64,000 bases of DNA, taken from [Clostridium] innocuum. GTDB taxonomy: Bacteria > Bacillota_I > Bacilli_A > Erysipelotrichales > Erysipelotrichaceae. Location: positions 2,356,001 to 2,420,000 of the forward strand of contig CP048838.1 of NCBI GenBank assembly GCA_012317185.1, in the 5' to 3' direction. Under the pieces are notes generated by a model. It had not been told where the DNA came from. It was given only the letters and a program-made list of their open reading frames with translations, and searched no databases. Shown one piece after another: positions 43,015-51,446 of the stretch. Every line of letters begins with the position of its first letter. Position 1 is the stretch's first letter. The position numbers and the translations under genes are program-made.

Positions 43015-43791
43015 TCATCCAAACAGCTTCTGCAAAAATTTCCTTTCACGATATTTCGGCAGCGGACAGCGCTGTCCCAGCATACGGCGGACAATGCTGT
43101 CAAAGCAGCTGTAGGTCTGCGTTTCCCGCTGCAATACGATCGGCTTGCCATGATTGTTGGAGCGCATCATATTCTCATCATCGAATACGTAGCCGAGAAA
43201 ATCGATGGACAGCCACTGCTTCGCCTCCTCCAGCGAAACGCTGATACCCCGATCCATATGATGTACGTTCATGCGGTTGACGATAAAGGAAATATGCTCC
43301 ATTCCCTCCTTCATCAGAATACCGATGATACGGTCTGCATCCTGCAATGCCGTCACATCAAGTGTCGTTACGACAATTGCTCTGCTCACACAGGCAATCG
43401 AATGTATAAAGCCGCTTTCGATTCCTGCCGGTGTATCCAGCAGTATGTAATCAAACTGGTTTTTCAGCTCCTCTACGACGATTTTTAAATCCTCACCGTG
43501 GAAATACTGTATATGTATCGTTTTGCATGCCGGAAGCAGGTACAGATTATCCTGACGCTTATCACGAATCATCGCATTTGCCAGGGTACAGCGCCCCTCC
43601 ATCACATCCTTTAAATCATAGATTACACGGTTTTCCAACCCCAGCATAACATCCAGGTTTTTCAAGCCCAAATCCACATCGATCAGACAAACCCTGTAGC
43701 CCTTCTGCGCCAGGACCATGCCCATATTGATACAGACGCTGCTTTTTCCAACGCCGCCTTTTCCGGAAGTAATTGCTATTGCCTCTCCCAC
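43015..43791 (-). CDS. minD: Septum site-determining ATPase MinD
   Basis: A 258 aa ParA-type ATPase. Deviant Walker A ITSGKGGVGKSS (about 8-19), LIDVDLGLKNLDVMLGLENR, and DYILLDTPAGIESGF are typical. The C-terminal amphipathic membrane-targeting helix is RERKFLQKLFG. With MinC it blocks Z-ring assembly away from midcell. It overlaps minC by 16 bases. No minE or divIVA is in the window. Confidence 0.96.
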   Translation of the reverse strand: MGEAIAITSGKGGVGKSSVCINMGMVLAQKGYRVCLIDVDLGLKNLDVMLGLENRVIYDLKDVMEGRCTLANAMIRDKRQDNLYLLPACKTIHIQYFHGEDLKIVVEELKNQFDYILLDTPAGIESGFIHSIACVSRAIVVTTLDVTALQDADRIIGILMKEGMEHISFIVNRMNVHHMDRGISVSLEEAKQWLSIDFLGYVFDDENMMRSNNHGKPIVLQRETQTYSCFDSIVRRMLGQRCPLPKYRERKFLQKLFG

Positions 43792-44342
43792 ATTCTCTCC
43801 TCCTTATATTCCTTCATTTCCAAATGTCTGTTCTCATAATAGACTTTGCAGGGCGCAAAGGATGTCATATTTTGGAAATGAGTATCACATATCCGCACAT
43901 TTCCATCGATATGCGAAGCCGCCAGCACGCAATCCTCATGCAGTAAATCCACACTGCCCTGCACACTGCCCAGTACATACAGCGATTCACTGCTTGTCAC
44001 GAAGGCCTGCTTACGGATATTGCCCAGCAAAAGCAGCGGCTCATGAAAGCGGTAGTGCTCTCCACCCCGCAGCTCCTGTTCCAGAATGCGCCTTGACTTT
44101 TCCTGCGGCAGCTCATTGATGCCGGCAATCAGGGTGTGACAATCTGCACAAAGCTGAAACAGCTCCTGCAGATGCTGCGGCTTCAAGCCTTCGATATGAA
44201 AAAAAGCCTCAAAATACTGTCCGTTCTTATTCTGACAGAATTTGAGTCTTTCCTTCAGCTGCTGGAAAAACGCAGATGCATCATCATACTGCGCATAAAT
44301 GTGATAGGTATCGTTTATTCCTTTGATTTTAATCTGAACCAT
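43776..44342 (-). CDS. minC: Septum site-determining protein MinC
   Basis: A 188 aa FtsZ-assembly inhibitor. The N-terminal domain (about 1-85, IKGINDTYHIYAQYDDASAF and FFHIEGLKPQHLQELFQLC) is joined by a short linker to the C-terminal right-handed beta-helix (about 110-180, LLLGNIRKQAFVTSSESLYV, VLGSVQGSVDLL). The C-terminal part is a little shorter than in Bacillus MinC (226 aa). It overlaps mreD by 28 bases and minD by 16, so the whole unit is one transcript. Confidence 0.9.
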   Translation of the reverse strand: MVQIKIKGINDTYHIYAQYDDASAFFQQLKERLKFCQNKNGQYFEAFFHIEGLKPQHLQELFQLCADCHTLIAGINELPQEKSRRILEQELRGGEHYRFHEPLLLLGNIRKQAFVTSSESLYVLGSVQGSVDLLHEDCVLAASHIDGNVRICDTHFQNMTSFAPCKVYYENRHLEMKEYKEERMWERQ

Positions 44343-44869
44343 TCGACCTTCTCCCCTTTTCGTATACGGAGTGCTTTCATTTCCAGATAGTCGTCCTTGA
44401 TACGAATGAGGAATACAATAACCATGACAAGAATCGCATTAGCGAGCAAGGTCATTAGCTCATAACGCTCCGCCCACAGCATCAGCGACATACTGGTAAT
44501 TCTTTGAAAGTTCATATAGCAGTATATCAGAAGATCCTTGACGAAAATTGTCACAATACAGAGAACCAGCGATTCAATCAGCGTCTCCGTCATATGCTTG
44601 CTCCACAGCTGCAGCAGACACGCTATGACGGTATAAATAATCGCATAGAGCAGAAACGTGTTCGCAAAACAGAAATCGTAAATCATACCGCAGCCAAAAG
44701 CGAACAGGCAGGAATCCAGAAAACTGAATTTACGAATTGTCAGCACCATGGCACAGAAGCCAAGATTCGGTATGAACAGCAGATCGTTAATCAGATAGCT
44801 GTTGGGAAAAATCACGGTAAGTATTTCATCGATCAGAAAGCAGATGATGACAAAGACGATATGCGCCAT
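44315..44869 (-). CDS. mreD: Rod shape-determining protein MreD
   Basis: A 184 aa membrane protein with about six helices (FVIICFLIDEILTVIFPNSY at the start, then FCAMVLTIRKFSFLDSCLFA and others). The FAFGCGMIYDFCFANTFLLY block is typical for MreD/RodD. It is part of the cell-elongation complex with MreC. It starts two bases after mreC and overlaps minC by 28 bases. Confidence 0.85.
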   Translation of the reverse strand: MAHIVFVIICFLIDEILTVIFPNSYLINDLLFIPNLGFCAMVLTIRKFSFLDSCLFAFGCGMIYDFCFANTFLLYAIIYTVIACLLQLWSKHMTETLIESLVLCIVTIFVKDLLIYCYMNFQRITSMSLMLWAERYELMTLLANAILVMVIVFLIRIKDDYLEMKALRIRKGEKVEWFRLKSKE

Positions 44870-44871
44870 GC

Positions 44872-45708
44872 CTACTCATCTCCCTTTTCAACGATGACAC
44901 TAACAACTGAGAACGTCTGAAAATCATCAATTGGCCGAACATAGATGGTCTGTCCGGTCTGATTGGAGAGCGCCTGCACACTGTCCACGGTGCCGATCAG
45001 CAGTCCGCTTGGATAGCCGCCGCCCTTGCCGCTTGTGACGACCTGCATTCCCTTTTTGATTTCACTGCTGTCATCAAACAGCAAAACGATATAGCAGCCG
45101 CGCTTGACATCATAGCTCTGCAAAACACCCAGAGAGCTTTTCTTTTCATCCAGCAGAATCTTAATGGATGCTGAATTCAGCTTATCTTCACTGGTCAGCA
45201 GCTTGACAACGCTGGTATGAGCGGAAACACTCTTGATCTTTCCAACCATGCCATTCGTACTTTCTACTGCCATACCGGCCTTAATGCCTTCCTTGCTGCC
45301 CTTATCAATGGTAATCTCATTGTTCCAGGTAGCCTGATCACGCAGAATAACCTTCGCCCATGTCCGTTTATATGTATCATCACTCGTTTTGATGCCCAAT
45401 GCTTCCTCAAGCTCTGCATTTTTTTGTTTCTCATTGACATACTTTGCCTTGTAGGAAGGATTTTTGCTCAGCTCATAGCGCAGCCGGTCATTTTCCTCAT
45501 TCACGCTCCATAGGTTTGCAAAATCACTGAACAGATTTTTTACGGTTTCTGTCGGATAATCAATCAGTGCATATTTCAGCATCGTGACTACATCATAGCC
45601 GATATTGCTTGTTACAGAGCCGCTCATACTCCTTAAAAGGATACCTATCATCACAAAGAACGCGATAACGCCTAAGATTATTTTTTGAAAACGATTCAAT
45701 TTTGACAT
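44872..45708 (-). CDS. mreC: Rod shape-determining protein MreC
   Basis: A 278 aa bitopic protein starting MSKLNRFQKIILGVIAFFVM at ATG 45708 (AGGTGAGA upstream). One helix (about 10-28), a coiled coil (about 60-100, NEENDRLRYELSKNPSYKAK), and two extracellular beta domains (VESTNGMVGKIKSVSAHTSV, SGKGGGYPSGLLIGTVDSVQ) are visible. It organises elongation enzymes outside the membrane. MreB, normally encoded just upstream, is missing here; the next upstream gene is radC, 96 bases away. Confidence 0.93.
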   Translation of the reverse strand: MSKLNRFQKIILGVIAFFVMIGILLRSMSGSVTSNIGYDVVTMLKYALIDYPTETVKNLFSDFANLWSVNEENDRLRYELSKNPSYKAKYVNEKQKNAELEEALGIKTSDDTYKRTWAKVILRDQATWNNEITIDKGSKEGIKAGMAVESTNGMVGKIKSVSAHTSVVKLLTSEDKLNSASIKILLDEKKSSLGVLQSYDVKRGCYIVLLFDDSSEIKKGMQVVTSGKGGGYPSGLLIGTVDSVQALSNQTGQTIYVRPIDDFQTFSVVSVIVEKGDE

Positions 45709-45804
45709 GCTCTCACCTATTTCTTCATGTTTCCCATATATTATATAGGGGAAAGAAAAATAGTTCAATGACAATCTGGTTTTTGTCAAAATCTTAAGAA
45801 AACT

Positions 45805-46494
45805 TTAGGAAAGTCCCGGCTGCAGCAGTCCCTTCTGTGCGAAGCTGAAATATGTATTGCGGCTGACAATAATATGATCCATCAGTGGAATCGCCGTCAT
45901 GACGCCGCACTCCTCAATACTTCTGGTCAAAGAGATATCCGCCGAGGATGGCTGCGGATCACCGGACGGATGGTTGTGGACACATAGGATTTTCGCACAG
46001 CCAAGCTGCATCGCTTCCCGAAAGATTTCCCTGGGATGCACACTCGCATTGGTCAGGGTGCCGACAAACATCACGCGGCTGCTGATCAGCTGATTTTTCT
46101 GATTGAGGAACAATACGAGAAAATGCTCCTGCTGTTCAAAGCCGATCTGCTGATTGACCCATTCCAGAATATCCTGCGGATGATGGATGCCCGGTGCATG
46201 CAGCACCTCATCAAAGGCGATTCTGCGTCCCAGCTCAAATGCCGCCAGAAGAGAAATGGCTTTCGCCTCCTTGATTCCCGACAGTCCCATCAGCTCCTGC
46301 ATATTCGCCTTTCCCAAATCCCCCATGGAGCTCCAGTGCCTCAGCACCTCATCTGCCAGCTCCAGTGCGGACATGGAACGCGTGCCGCTGCGTAATACCA
46401 GAGCCAGCAGCTCCCGATTGGAAAGCGCCGCTATTCCGTGCTGCAGCGCCTTTTCTCTTGGACGCTCCTCCTTGTTTAATTCCTTTACTTTCAT
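45805..46494 (-). CDS. radC: RadC family protein (JAB/MPN+ domain)
   Basis: A 229 aa protein. N-terminal helix-hairpin-helix (about 60-85, GLSGIKEAKAISLLAAFELG) and C-terminal JAMM metalloprotease-like motif CVHNHPSGDPQPSSADISLT with its distal Glu upstream. The protein's role in DNA repair is not settled despite its name. It overlaps the upstream SPOR-protein gene by ATGA, and in Bacillus radC also stands directly upstream of mreBCD. Confidence 0.93.
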   Translation of the reverse strand: MKVKELNKEERPREKALQHGIAALSNRELLALVLRSGTRSMSALELADEVLRHWSSMGDLGKANMQELMGLSGIKEAKAISLLAAFELGRRIAFDEVLHAPGIHHPQDILEWVNQQIGFEQQEHFLVLFLNQKNQLISSRVMFVGTLTNASVHPREIFREAMQLGCAKILCVHNHPSGDPQPSSADISLTRSIEECGVMTAIPLMDHIIVSRNTYFSFAQKGLLQPGLS

Positions 46495-46904
46495 TTTCCA
46501 ATCCTTTCCAGTGCCTTGTCATATGCCTGCTCATCAATTAGTTTGACCACATCGGAATTCTCTACGGTAACATCTTTCGGAATGTAGCTGTATTTCAACG
46601 CTTTCAGCTTCTGCTGAACCTGCTGACTTTCCTTTTCATCACTGCTTACACCGCAGACGACAGCCGTCAGCTTATCCTGCTTCATCGTATAGCTTTTCAG
46701 ACCTTCCTTTTCCAGCTTTTCCTGCATATCCTGCACACTCTGTGCCTTTTCATATAATCCCACCTGATTCATATACAGCGTTCGCTTATCATCATTCGCT
46801 TTTCCCAGCGTAAAGGAAAACAGCACATAATACATCAGACAGAATACCACGGAAAACAGAATACCGAACAGCATAATCAGCCGTTTATTTTCCACATGCA
46901 TCAC
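46491..46904 (-). CDS. SPOR-domain-like membrane protein (SpoIIB-like position)
   Basis: A 137 aa bitopic protein: one helix (about 9-31, LIMLFGILFSVVFCLMYYVL), then a region that follows the SPOR pattern: YMNQVGLYEKAQSVQDMQEK, LEKEGLKSYTMKQDKLTAVV, CGVSSDEKESQQVQQKLKAL. SPOR domains bind denuded glycans at division septa. In Bacillus the gene order is spoIIB-maf-radC-mreBCD, and SpoIIB is a bitopic SPOR-type protein, so a SpoIIB-like role is a reasonable inference. It overlaps radC by four bases. Two ATGs are adjacent; either may start. Confidence 0.6.
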   Translation of the reverse strand: MMHVENKRLIMLFGILFSVVFCLMYYVLFSFTLGKANDDKRTLYMNQVGLYEKAQSVQDMQEKLEKEGLKSYTMKQDKLTAVVCGVSSDEKESQQVQQKLKALKYSYIPKDVTVENSDVVKLIDEQAYDKALERIGK

Positions 46905-47112
46905 CTCACCCTAACCATATGCATCCCGCATTTGACACATACCTCATTCGACAGGAAAGGATAAAACACCTCCTTACACTATATCTATACGATTTAAAAT
47001 CGGGAAACTCCTAAAAAATCCGCTAATTCATGTAAATCTTTCTATTATTTCCAATCACAGATGTCAAAAAAGCAGAAAGCTGTGGTACAATTACGCATAT
47101 GGAGGTACCGAT

Positions 47113-47706
47113 ATGAAAAAATGGATTGCACTGCTTGCACTGATGTGTCTTTGTACTGTATCCGGCTGTACAAAAAAAGAAACACCACGGTCCCCTGCGG
47201 AAACGACGGCAGCCTTTTTAAACGGCATTCAAAATCAGGACAGTGATGCGGTAAAAGCTTCCAGTGACTGGAAGGATTTCAATATAAAAGCATTTTCAGT
47301 CGATGACAGTGATTATATGGATTCTGTTGACAAAAAGCTGCAGAAGCAGACATATGAGAAAATGATGTATTTTGAGCATAAGGAAGGCAAGGAAACCATC
47401 CAGGACAATCAGGCAACTGTCACAGTGAAAATCAAGCAGTACGATTTCTCAAAAACTCTGAAATCCGGTATGGAGCAGGCGGAGAAGAAGGTACAGGAGC
47501 TTAGCAAAAAGGATGTCAGCGATGCGGAAACCGAAGCAGCCATCGCAACCGTTCTCTTTAAAAGTCTGCAGAAAACAGATGTCATGAAAACTACGGATGT
47601 CCAGATACAGCTGAAGAAAACAGAGGATGTCTGGATGGTGAGCAGTGATAATGCGCAGCTGGAAAAGCTGTTGAGTGCAAATCTCAATCTGATGCAGGAG
47701 CAGTAA
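47113..47706 (+). CDS. Lipoprotein with DUF4878/DUF5105-like domain
   Basis: A 197 aa lipoprotein with the signal MKKWIALLALMCLCTVSGCT (lipobox TVSGC, Cys19) behind GGAGGT. The mature part begins with RSPAETTAAFLNGIQNQDSD, the opening helix of small cystatin/NTF2-like lipoproteins (DUF4878 or DUF5105 types), followed by beta strands (NQATVTVKIKQYDFSKTL) and a long helix. It is alone on the plus strand, followed by a good terminator. Function unknown. Confidence 0.75.
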   Translation: MKKWIALLALMCLCTVSGCTKKETPRSPAETTAAFLNGIQNQDSDAVKASSDWKDFNIKAFSVDDSDYMDSVDKKLQKQTYEKMMYFEHKEGKETIQDNQATVTVKIKQYDFSKTLKSGMEQAEKKVQELSKKDVSDAETEAAIATVLFKSLQKTDVMKTTDVQIQLKKTEDVWMVSSDNAQLEKLLSANLNLMQEQ

Positions 47707-47709
47707 CGG

Positions 47710-47738
47710 ACAGGAGCCCTGAGAAGCTTCTGTTTTTT
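47710..47738 (+). terminator. Terminator of the 47113 lipoprotein gene
   Basis: Stem ACAGGAGC / GCTTCTGT (one wobble) with loop CCTGAGAA and six T. The bases 47739-48112 show no gene. Confidence 0.75.
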
Positions 47739-48112
47739 ATTTGAAGCAGACCTCTTCCGGGTTGCCAAAGCCATTCGCACAAACGATAAGCGCTAATATG
47801 CAGATTAATAAATATGAAGGAATCTGCATACCGCTGTATAGATTCTCTATCAGTATGTAGATTTCGAATGCATACATAGTACAAAATGGAGGTAGTATTA
47901 AGCAGCATCACAATACCGTATACTTAAGAACATCACTTCTCCCTGTTCGAACAGTCATCACGCATCGCTCAGGGATACGATAGAGGATACTCCTTTATGT
48001 ATGAGATTACTGCCAGACGGTATTTTTTTCCTTATCAAAGCTATACTTATAATAAAACGGGCGAACAGCAGCTTTGAATAAACAAAAAAATAGGAAATTA
48101 TACAATTTATTG

Positions 48113-48140
48113 TTGACATTTCTTTGAAAATAAGTAAAAT
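48113..48140 (+). promoter_or_regulatory. Promoter of tRNA-Ser
   Basis: -35 TTGACA (48113-48118), 16 bp spacer, -10 TAAAAT (48135-48140), 15 bp upstream of the tRNA. Confidence 0.65.
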
Positions 48141-48155
48141 AATAGAGGTAACCTT

Positions 48156-48243
48156 GGAGAGTTGGCCGAGCGGTTTAAGGCACCATCTTGGAAAGGTGGC
48201 GTAGTGAAAGCTACCGTGAGTTCGAATCTCATGCTCTCCGCCA
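48156..48243 (+). tRNA. tRNA-Ser (anticodon GGA)
   Basis: An 88 nt tRNA. Acceptor stem GGAGAG.. / ..CTCTCC with discriminator G and an encoded CCA. The anticodon stem CCATC/GGTGG encloses loop TTGGAAA (anticodon GGA, reading UCC/UCU). A long class II variable arm (GTAGTGAAAGCTAC) and TTCGAAT T loop are present. Confidence 0.97.
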
Positions 48244-48253
48244 TTGATAATAT

Positions 48254-48276
48254 ACGTCCCATACGGGACGTTTTTT
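48254..48276 (+). terminator. Terminator of tRNA-Ser
   Basis: Stem ACGTCCC / GGGACGT with an ATAC loop and six T, ten bases past the tRNA. Confidence 0.8.
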
Positions 48277-48489
48277 GTTTATGCTTACGCTGACTGAAAA
48301 TCAGGGTAAAAGATACTTATGCAAAACACAGGCATGCTGTTATCAGAAAACAAGATAATCATATCGAATTATGTTCTGCACAGCATACAAAAAAATGAAT
48401 AACCGGCACAGTAACTATAAACAAGGTATCAGGCAAAAGCACTGCTACGCTTTTTCGATAGTTAAGAAGTGTCATGTAACACTCCTTTC

Positions 48490-48527
48490 CAAAAAAAAGC
48501 GATTACTATCTGATGACGAATCGCTGA
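48490..48527 (-). terminator. Minus-strand terminator in the gene-poor stretch
   Basis: Stem AGCGATT / AATCGCT (minus) followed by eight T. It lies 31 bases past the small 62-codon frame at 48558-48746. Apart from these, 48277-49070 is AT-rich and shows nothing I can support. Confidence 0.6.
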
Positions 48528-48557
48528 TAACCTAATATAATTTCTTAATTTTGTATA

Positions 48558-48746
48558 CTACATCCTTATATTGTATGACGAAACGAAATCATAGGAATGA
48601 ATGTTAGGTGATGATGACTCATTAACAACGTTCCAGAGAATAGAAGCAGCCTTCCATTTGTCGTGAATCGAGCATTTCTTTGATCCTGGCAAAATCTTTT
48701 GAAAATTTATTCCATTCACAAACTGAATGATCATATTTTGCATCAT
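48558..48746 (-). CDS. Possible small protein (62 aa), doubtful
   Basis: A 62-codon frame starting MMQNMIIQFVNGINF. I recognise no family. Supporting signs: a -10-like TATAAT on the minus strand about 30 bases upstream, and a good terminator 31 bases downstream. Against: no clear SD, AT-rich surroundings, low-complexity composition. It could be a remnant of a lost gene or part of a non-coding transcript. Confidence 0.25.
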   Translation of the reverse strand: MMQNMIIQFVNGINFQKILPGSKKCSIHDKWKAASILWNVVNESSSPNIHSYDFVSSYNIRM

Positions 48747-49070
48747 CTGAATTGTTATAATAATTTTTTAAATTATATCACTTTCCAATACCTGTAAACG
48801 ATTTTCAAACTTAGACCTGATCTTCTATTTCCTGTGTGCCCTGGCGCTGTGAGTTCCGGTTTTTGGTTTCCTTGATCTATATACACAATGAATTTCAGCT
48901 TGATAATCGACATCAGGAACTCTTTCTTGAATGTGAATTGCATGCATGAAAAGAGGAAAGCAAACAGATTCCCTGCATAAGCAGTATCATACTTTTTCTA
49001 AATTGTTCACCTGAATCAAATGCATAGCAGCCCTATTAAACAGCAGCATGAGCTGCCGGTATCAAAAAGA

Positions 49071-49817
49071 TCAGTAACACATTTCCTCCGGTCTTTCCGC
49101 ATAGCTGCAGGGGACGATGCGTATATGCTTTGCCATGCAAATTTCACGAAATGCCTCACTCAGTCTTCCGCTGCTTCCCCGCACACTGAGCACATCCCTT
49201 GCATCATCCTCCACATACATATGCTGCAGGGCAAGCAGCATCGCCAGCTTGTTATAGGTATGCTGCAGGGAATATCCCGGCTTCATCTGCATATGATGAA
49301 TATTATCAAAGCCGCTCACTCCGTCAAACAAACGGGAGGTGATCAATGCATACATCATTTCATAATAGCGCCGGTATAAAAATGCCGCATTGTATTTGTC
49401 CCAGAGCATCTCCTTTGACTGCGGGTCCCAGGAATATGCAATATTGTCAATAAAGCGAATACATCCCACAAAGCAATCATAGGAATAGGCCGCCTTCATC
49501 TGAGATAAAAGTATTTCATGCTGTGTAAAATAATCGACACAGATACCAAATTTCACAGGGATTGGAAACGATTCCCTGCGCATCGCATCTATGAACGCAT
49601 GATAGTCCATAATGGAACAGATATTCTGTGCCTGATACCATTCCTGCTGGCAGGGATATGTCGCCCTAACCTCTTTATATAAGGAAGCGCACTCAAGAAA
49701 CATACTGGAAGGCTCCAGAATCACCAGCTGTGACAGCTTTGTTTTCTGCGCCTGCTCCACAAAAGCATCCAGCACATCCTTGCGATAATTCCCCTTTAAT
49801 GTAATATGTCCATCCAT
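49071..49817 (-). CDS. PHP-domain protein, histidinol-phosphatase-like, degenerate metal site
   Basis: A 248 aa protein in the style of HisJ/PHP phosphoesterases: MDGHITLKGNYRKDVLDAF at the start, then PIPVKFGICVDYFTQHEILL (compare 'KFGLEVDYF'), FVGCIRFIDNIAYSW (compare 'GSVHFxDNW') and YYEMMYALITSRLFDGVSGF (compare 'YY..v..ai.sglfDvigH'). Several metal ligands are altered: the first motif DxHxHT reads DGHITL, and DxxGH reads GVSGFD. It may have lost or changed phosphatase activity. It is on its own, separated from degV by 45 bases. Confidence 0.65.
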   Translation of the reverse strand: MDGHITLKGNYRKDVLDAFVEQAQKTKLSQLVILEPSSMFLECASLYKEVRATYPCQQEWYQAQNICSIMDYHAFIDAMRRESFPIPVKFGICVDYFTQHEILLSQMKAAYSYDCFVGCIRFIDNIAYSWDPQSKEMLWDKYNAAFLYRRYYEMMYALITSRLFDGVSGFDNIHHMQMKPGYSLQHTYNKLAMLLALQHMYVEDDARDVLSVRGSSGRLSEAFREICMAKHIRIVPCSYAERPEEMCY

Positions 49818-49862
49818 ACATTCCCTCCTGGTTTTTATGAAAAAACTCAGTCCGCCTGAGTT

Positions 49863-50708
49863 CTAATAACGAATTTTCTTAATTCTTCCAAAGCCGATGG
49901 TTCCCGGTCCAGTATGTGACATGATGACAGACTTGAAAATCCGCTGTTCAACCGGTTGTCCGCACGCCTCCTCCAATGCTGCCTTCAGCTCATCACTGAC
50001 CTTTCGATTATAGGCATCAATGATCATCCAGTCATATTCCTTTGGATCGATATCCTTTAAAACAACCTCGATCCCCTCTTTATAAGCTTTTTTCAGGGTT
50101 CGCACCTTGTCAACCAGATCAATCGCCCCATGCTCCACCTTCAGCAATGGCTGTATCTTCAATAATCCTGCCAGCGCTGCGGCAGCAGGCGAAATGCGTC
50201 CGCCGTTTTTTAATGCGGTCAGAGTTTCCGGAATCAGAATAGCAAACAGCTCACCCTCCTGCTCAATCTTTTCCTTTGCCTGTACACACGTATATCCTTT
50301 TTCAAACATATCGCGAGCGGTTAACAGCATATGAACAACCGGATAACACACGAAATCAGAATTCAAAACAAACACGCGATTTTGATACGGTGATTGTTCC
50401 GCTATCCCCATCGCAACACGGCAGGTGCCGGATAAGGCCTTTGTCAGCGGTATGTAAAATATTTCATCGTAGCTTTCCAGCAGTTCATCCCACATACGGG
50501 TCATCGTACCGATGATCGGCTGTGCCGTTTTAACACTCTTATTCTGACCAAGTGCCTCGATAATATCCTGATCGGAAATTGTTTCTTCCTCGATAAATTC
50601 TTTTCCATTTATGGTAATGGGCATCCGTAAAACATGTATCCCAAGCTTTACAGCCTCTTCTTTGGTAATATCTGCGCTGGAATCACACATCAACGCTATT
50701 TTTTTCAT
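49863..50708 (-). CDS. DegV family fatty-acid-binding protein
   Basis: A 281 aa protein beginning MKKIALMCDSSADITKEEAV, with the DegV domain markers FIEEETISDQDI, KTAQPIIGTM, IPLTKALSGTCRVA and SHTGPGTIGFGR at the C-terminus. DegV proteins bind a fatty acyl chain, and some (FakB) deliver it to the FakA kinase for incorporation into phospholipid. No fakA lies nearby. The promoter diverges from that of tRNA-His (-10 TATAAT at 50729-50734, -35 TTGAAT at 50751-50756). Confidence 0.92.
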   Translation of the reverse strand: MKKIALMCDSSADITKEEAVKLGIHVLRMPITINGKEFIEEETISDQDIIEALGQNKSVKTAQPIIGTMTRMWDELLESYDEIFYIPLTKALSGTCRVAMGIAEQSPYQNRVFVLNSDFVCYPVVHMLLTARDMFEKGYTCVQAKEKIEQEGELFAILIPETLTALKNGGRISPAAAALAGLLKIQPLLKVEHGAIDLVDKVRTLKKAYKEGIEVVLKDIDPKEYDWMIIDAYNRKVSDELKAALEEACGQPVEQRIFKSVIMSHTGPGTIGFGRIKKIRY

Positions 50709-50764
50709 GGAATCACTCCTTAAAAGGCATTATAACATTTCTACAAAAAAATTCAATAAAAGTA

Positions 50765-50793
50765 TTTACAAAACATAATGAATAGGCTATAAT
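50765..50793 (+). promoter_or_regulatory. Promoter of tRNA-His
   Basis: -35 TTTACA (50765-50770), 17 bp spacer, -10 TATAAT (50788-50793), 33 bp upstream of the tRNA. Confidence 0.75.
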
Positions 50794-50826
50794 ATAACTC
50801 GCCTGATAAAATGTCAGGAACGCTAT

Positions 50827-50903
50827 GGCGATTGTGGTGAAGTGGTTAACACAACGGATTGTGGCTCCGTCATTCGTGGGTTCGATTCCCATCAGTCGCC
50901 CCA
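50827..50903 (+). tRNA. tRNA-His (anticodon GTG)
   Basis: A 77 nt tRNA with the extra G-1 (50827) opposite C73, seven-bp acceptor stem GCGATTG/CAGTCGC (one G-T wobble), anticodon loop TTGTGGC (GTG) on stem ACGGA/TCCGT, T loop TTCGATT and encoded CCA (50901-50903). Confidence 0.97.
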
Positions 50904-50917
50904 TAGAAAACAATCAG

Positions 50918-50940
50918 GAAGTCAATTGACTTCTTTTTTT
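50918..50940 (+). terminator. Terminator of tRNA-His
   Basis: Palindrome GAAGTCAATTGACTTC followed by seven T. Confidence 0.75.
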
Positions 50941-51143
50941 ATTTATAGGCAGTTGATTACCCCATGATAATGAAGACACAGGCAGACTATGTGAAGATAA
51001 GTGCCGGATTCGCAAATAGCTGTTAATCCATCCACAAGCGTGTATCGCAGGCAGCACATACGTAGAAATTCTTTTCACAGAAAAGATTCATACTTTTACA
51101 GAAAACGTGTTACAATAAATATAAATAAAAGGAGGCATTTTTT

Positions 51144-51446
51144 ATGAATACCATCAGTGAGGATATTAAGAAAATCATGCTGGCAGGCATTGGTGCCGTT
51201 GCCACTACAGCAGAAAAATCAAAGGACGTAATTGATGCTCTTGTGAAAAAAGGTGAATTAACAGTTGAACAGGGTAAAATTCTGAATGAGGAGCTGAAGC
51301 ATGACCTTCGGGAAAAGCTGAGAACTCCGGCTGATACGGAAAGCATCCGCAAGGATTTGGAAAAGGTCAGCAGGGACGACCTTGCAATGCTGAAGGCCCA
51401 TATTGAAGAACTCGAAAAAGGCATGGAGAATGAGCAATCCGAATGA
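51144..51446 (+). CDS. Phasin-like coiled-coil protein
   Basis: A 100 aa all-helical, charged protein behind AAAGGAGG: MNTISEDIKKIMLAGIGAVA, then AEKSKDVIDALVKKGELTVE and a Glu/Lys-rich coiled coil. This pattern (short hydrophobic start, KGELTxEQGK) belongs to the PhaF/phasin-like family often encoded next to AarF/UbiB kinases in Firmicutes. The last 17 bases overlap the UbiB-like gene, so the two are translated together. A role as a partner of the kinase-like protein is an inference. Confidence 0.7.
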   Translation: MNTISEDIKKIMLAGIGAVATTAEKSKDVIDALVKKGELTVEQGKILNEELKHDLREKLRTPADTESIRKDLEKVSRDDLAMLKAHIEELEKGMENEQSE

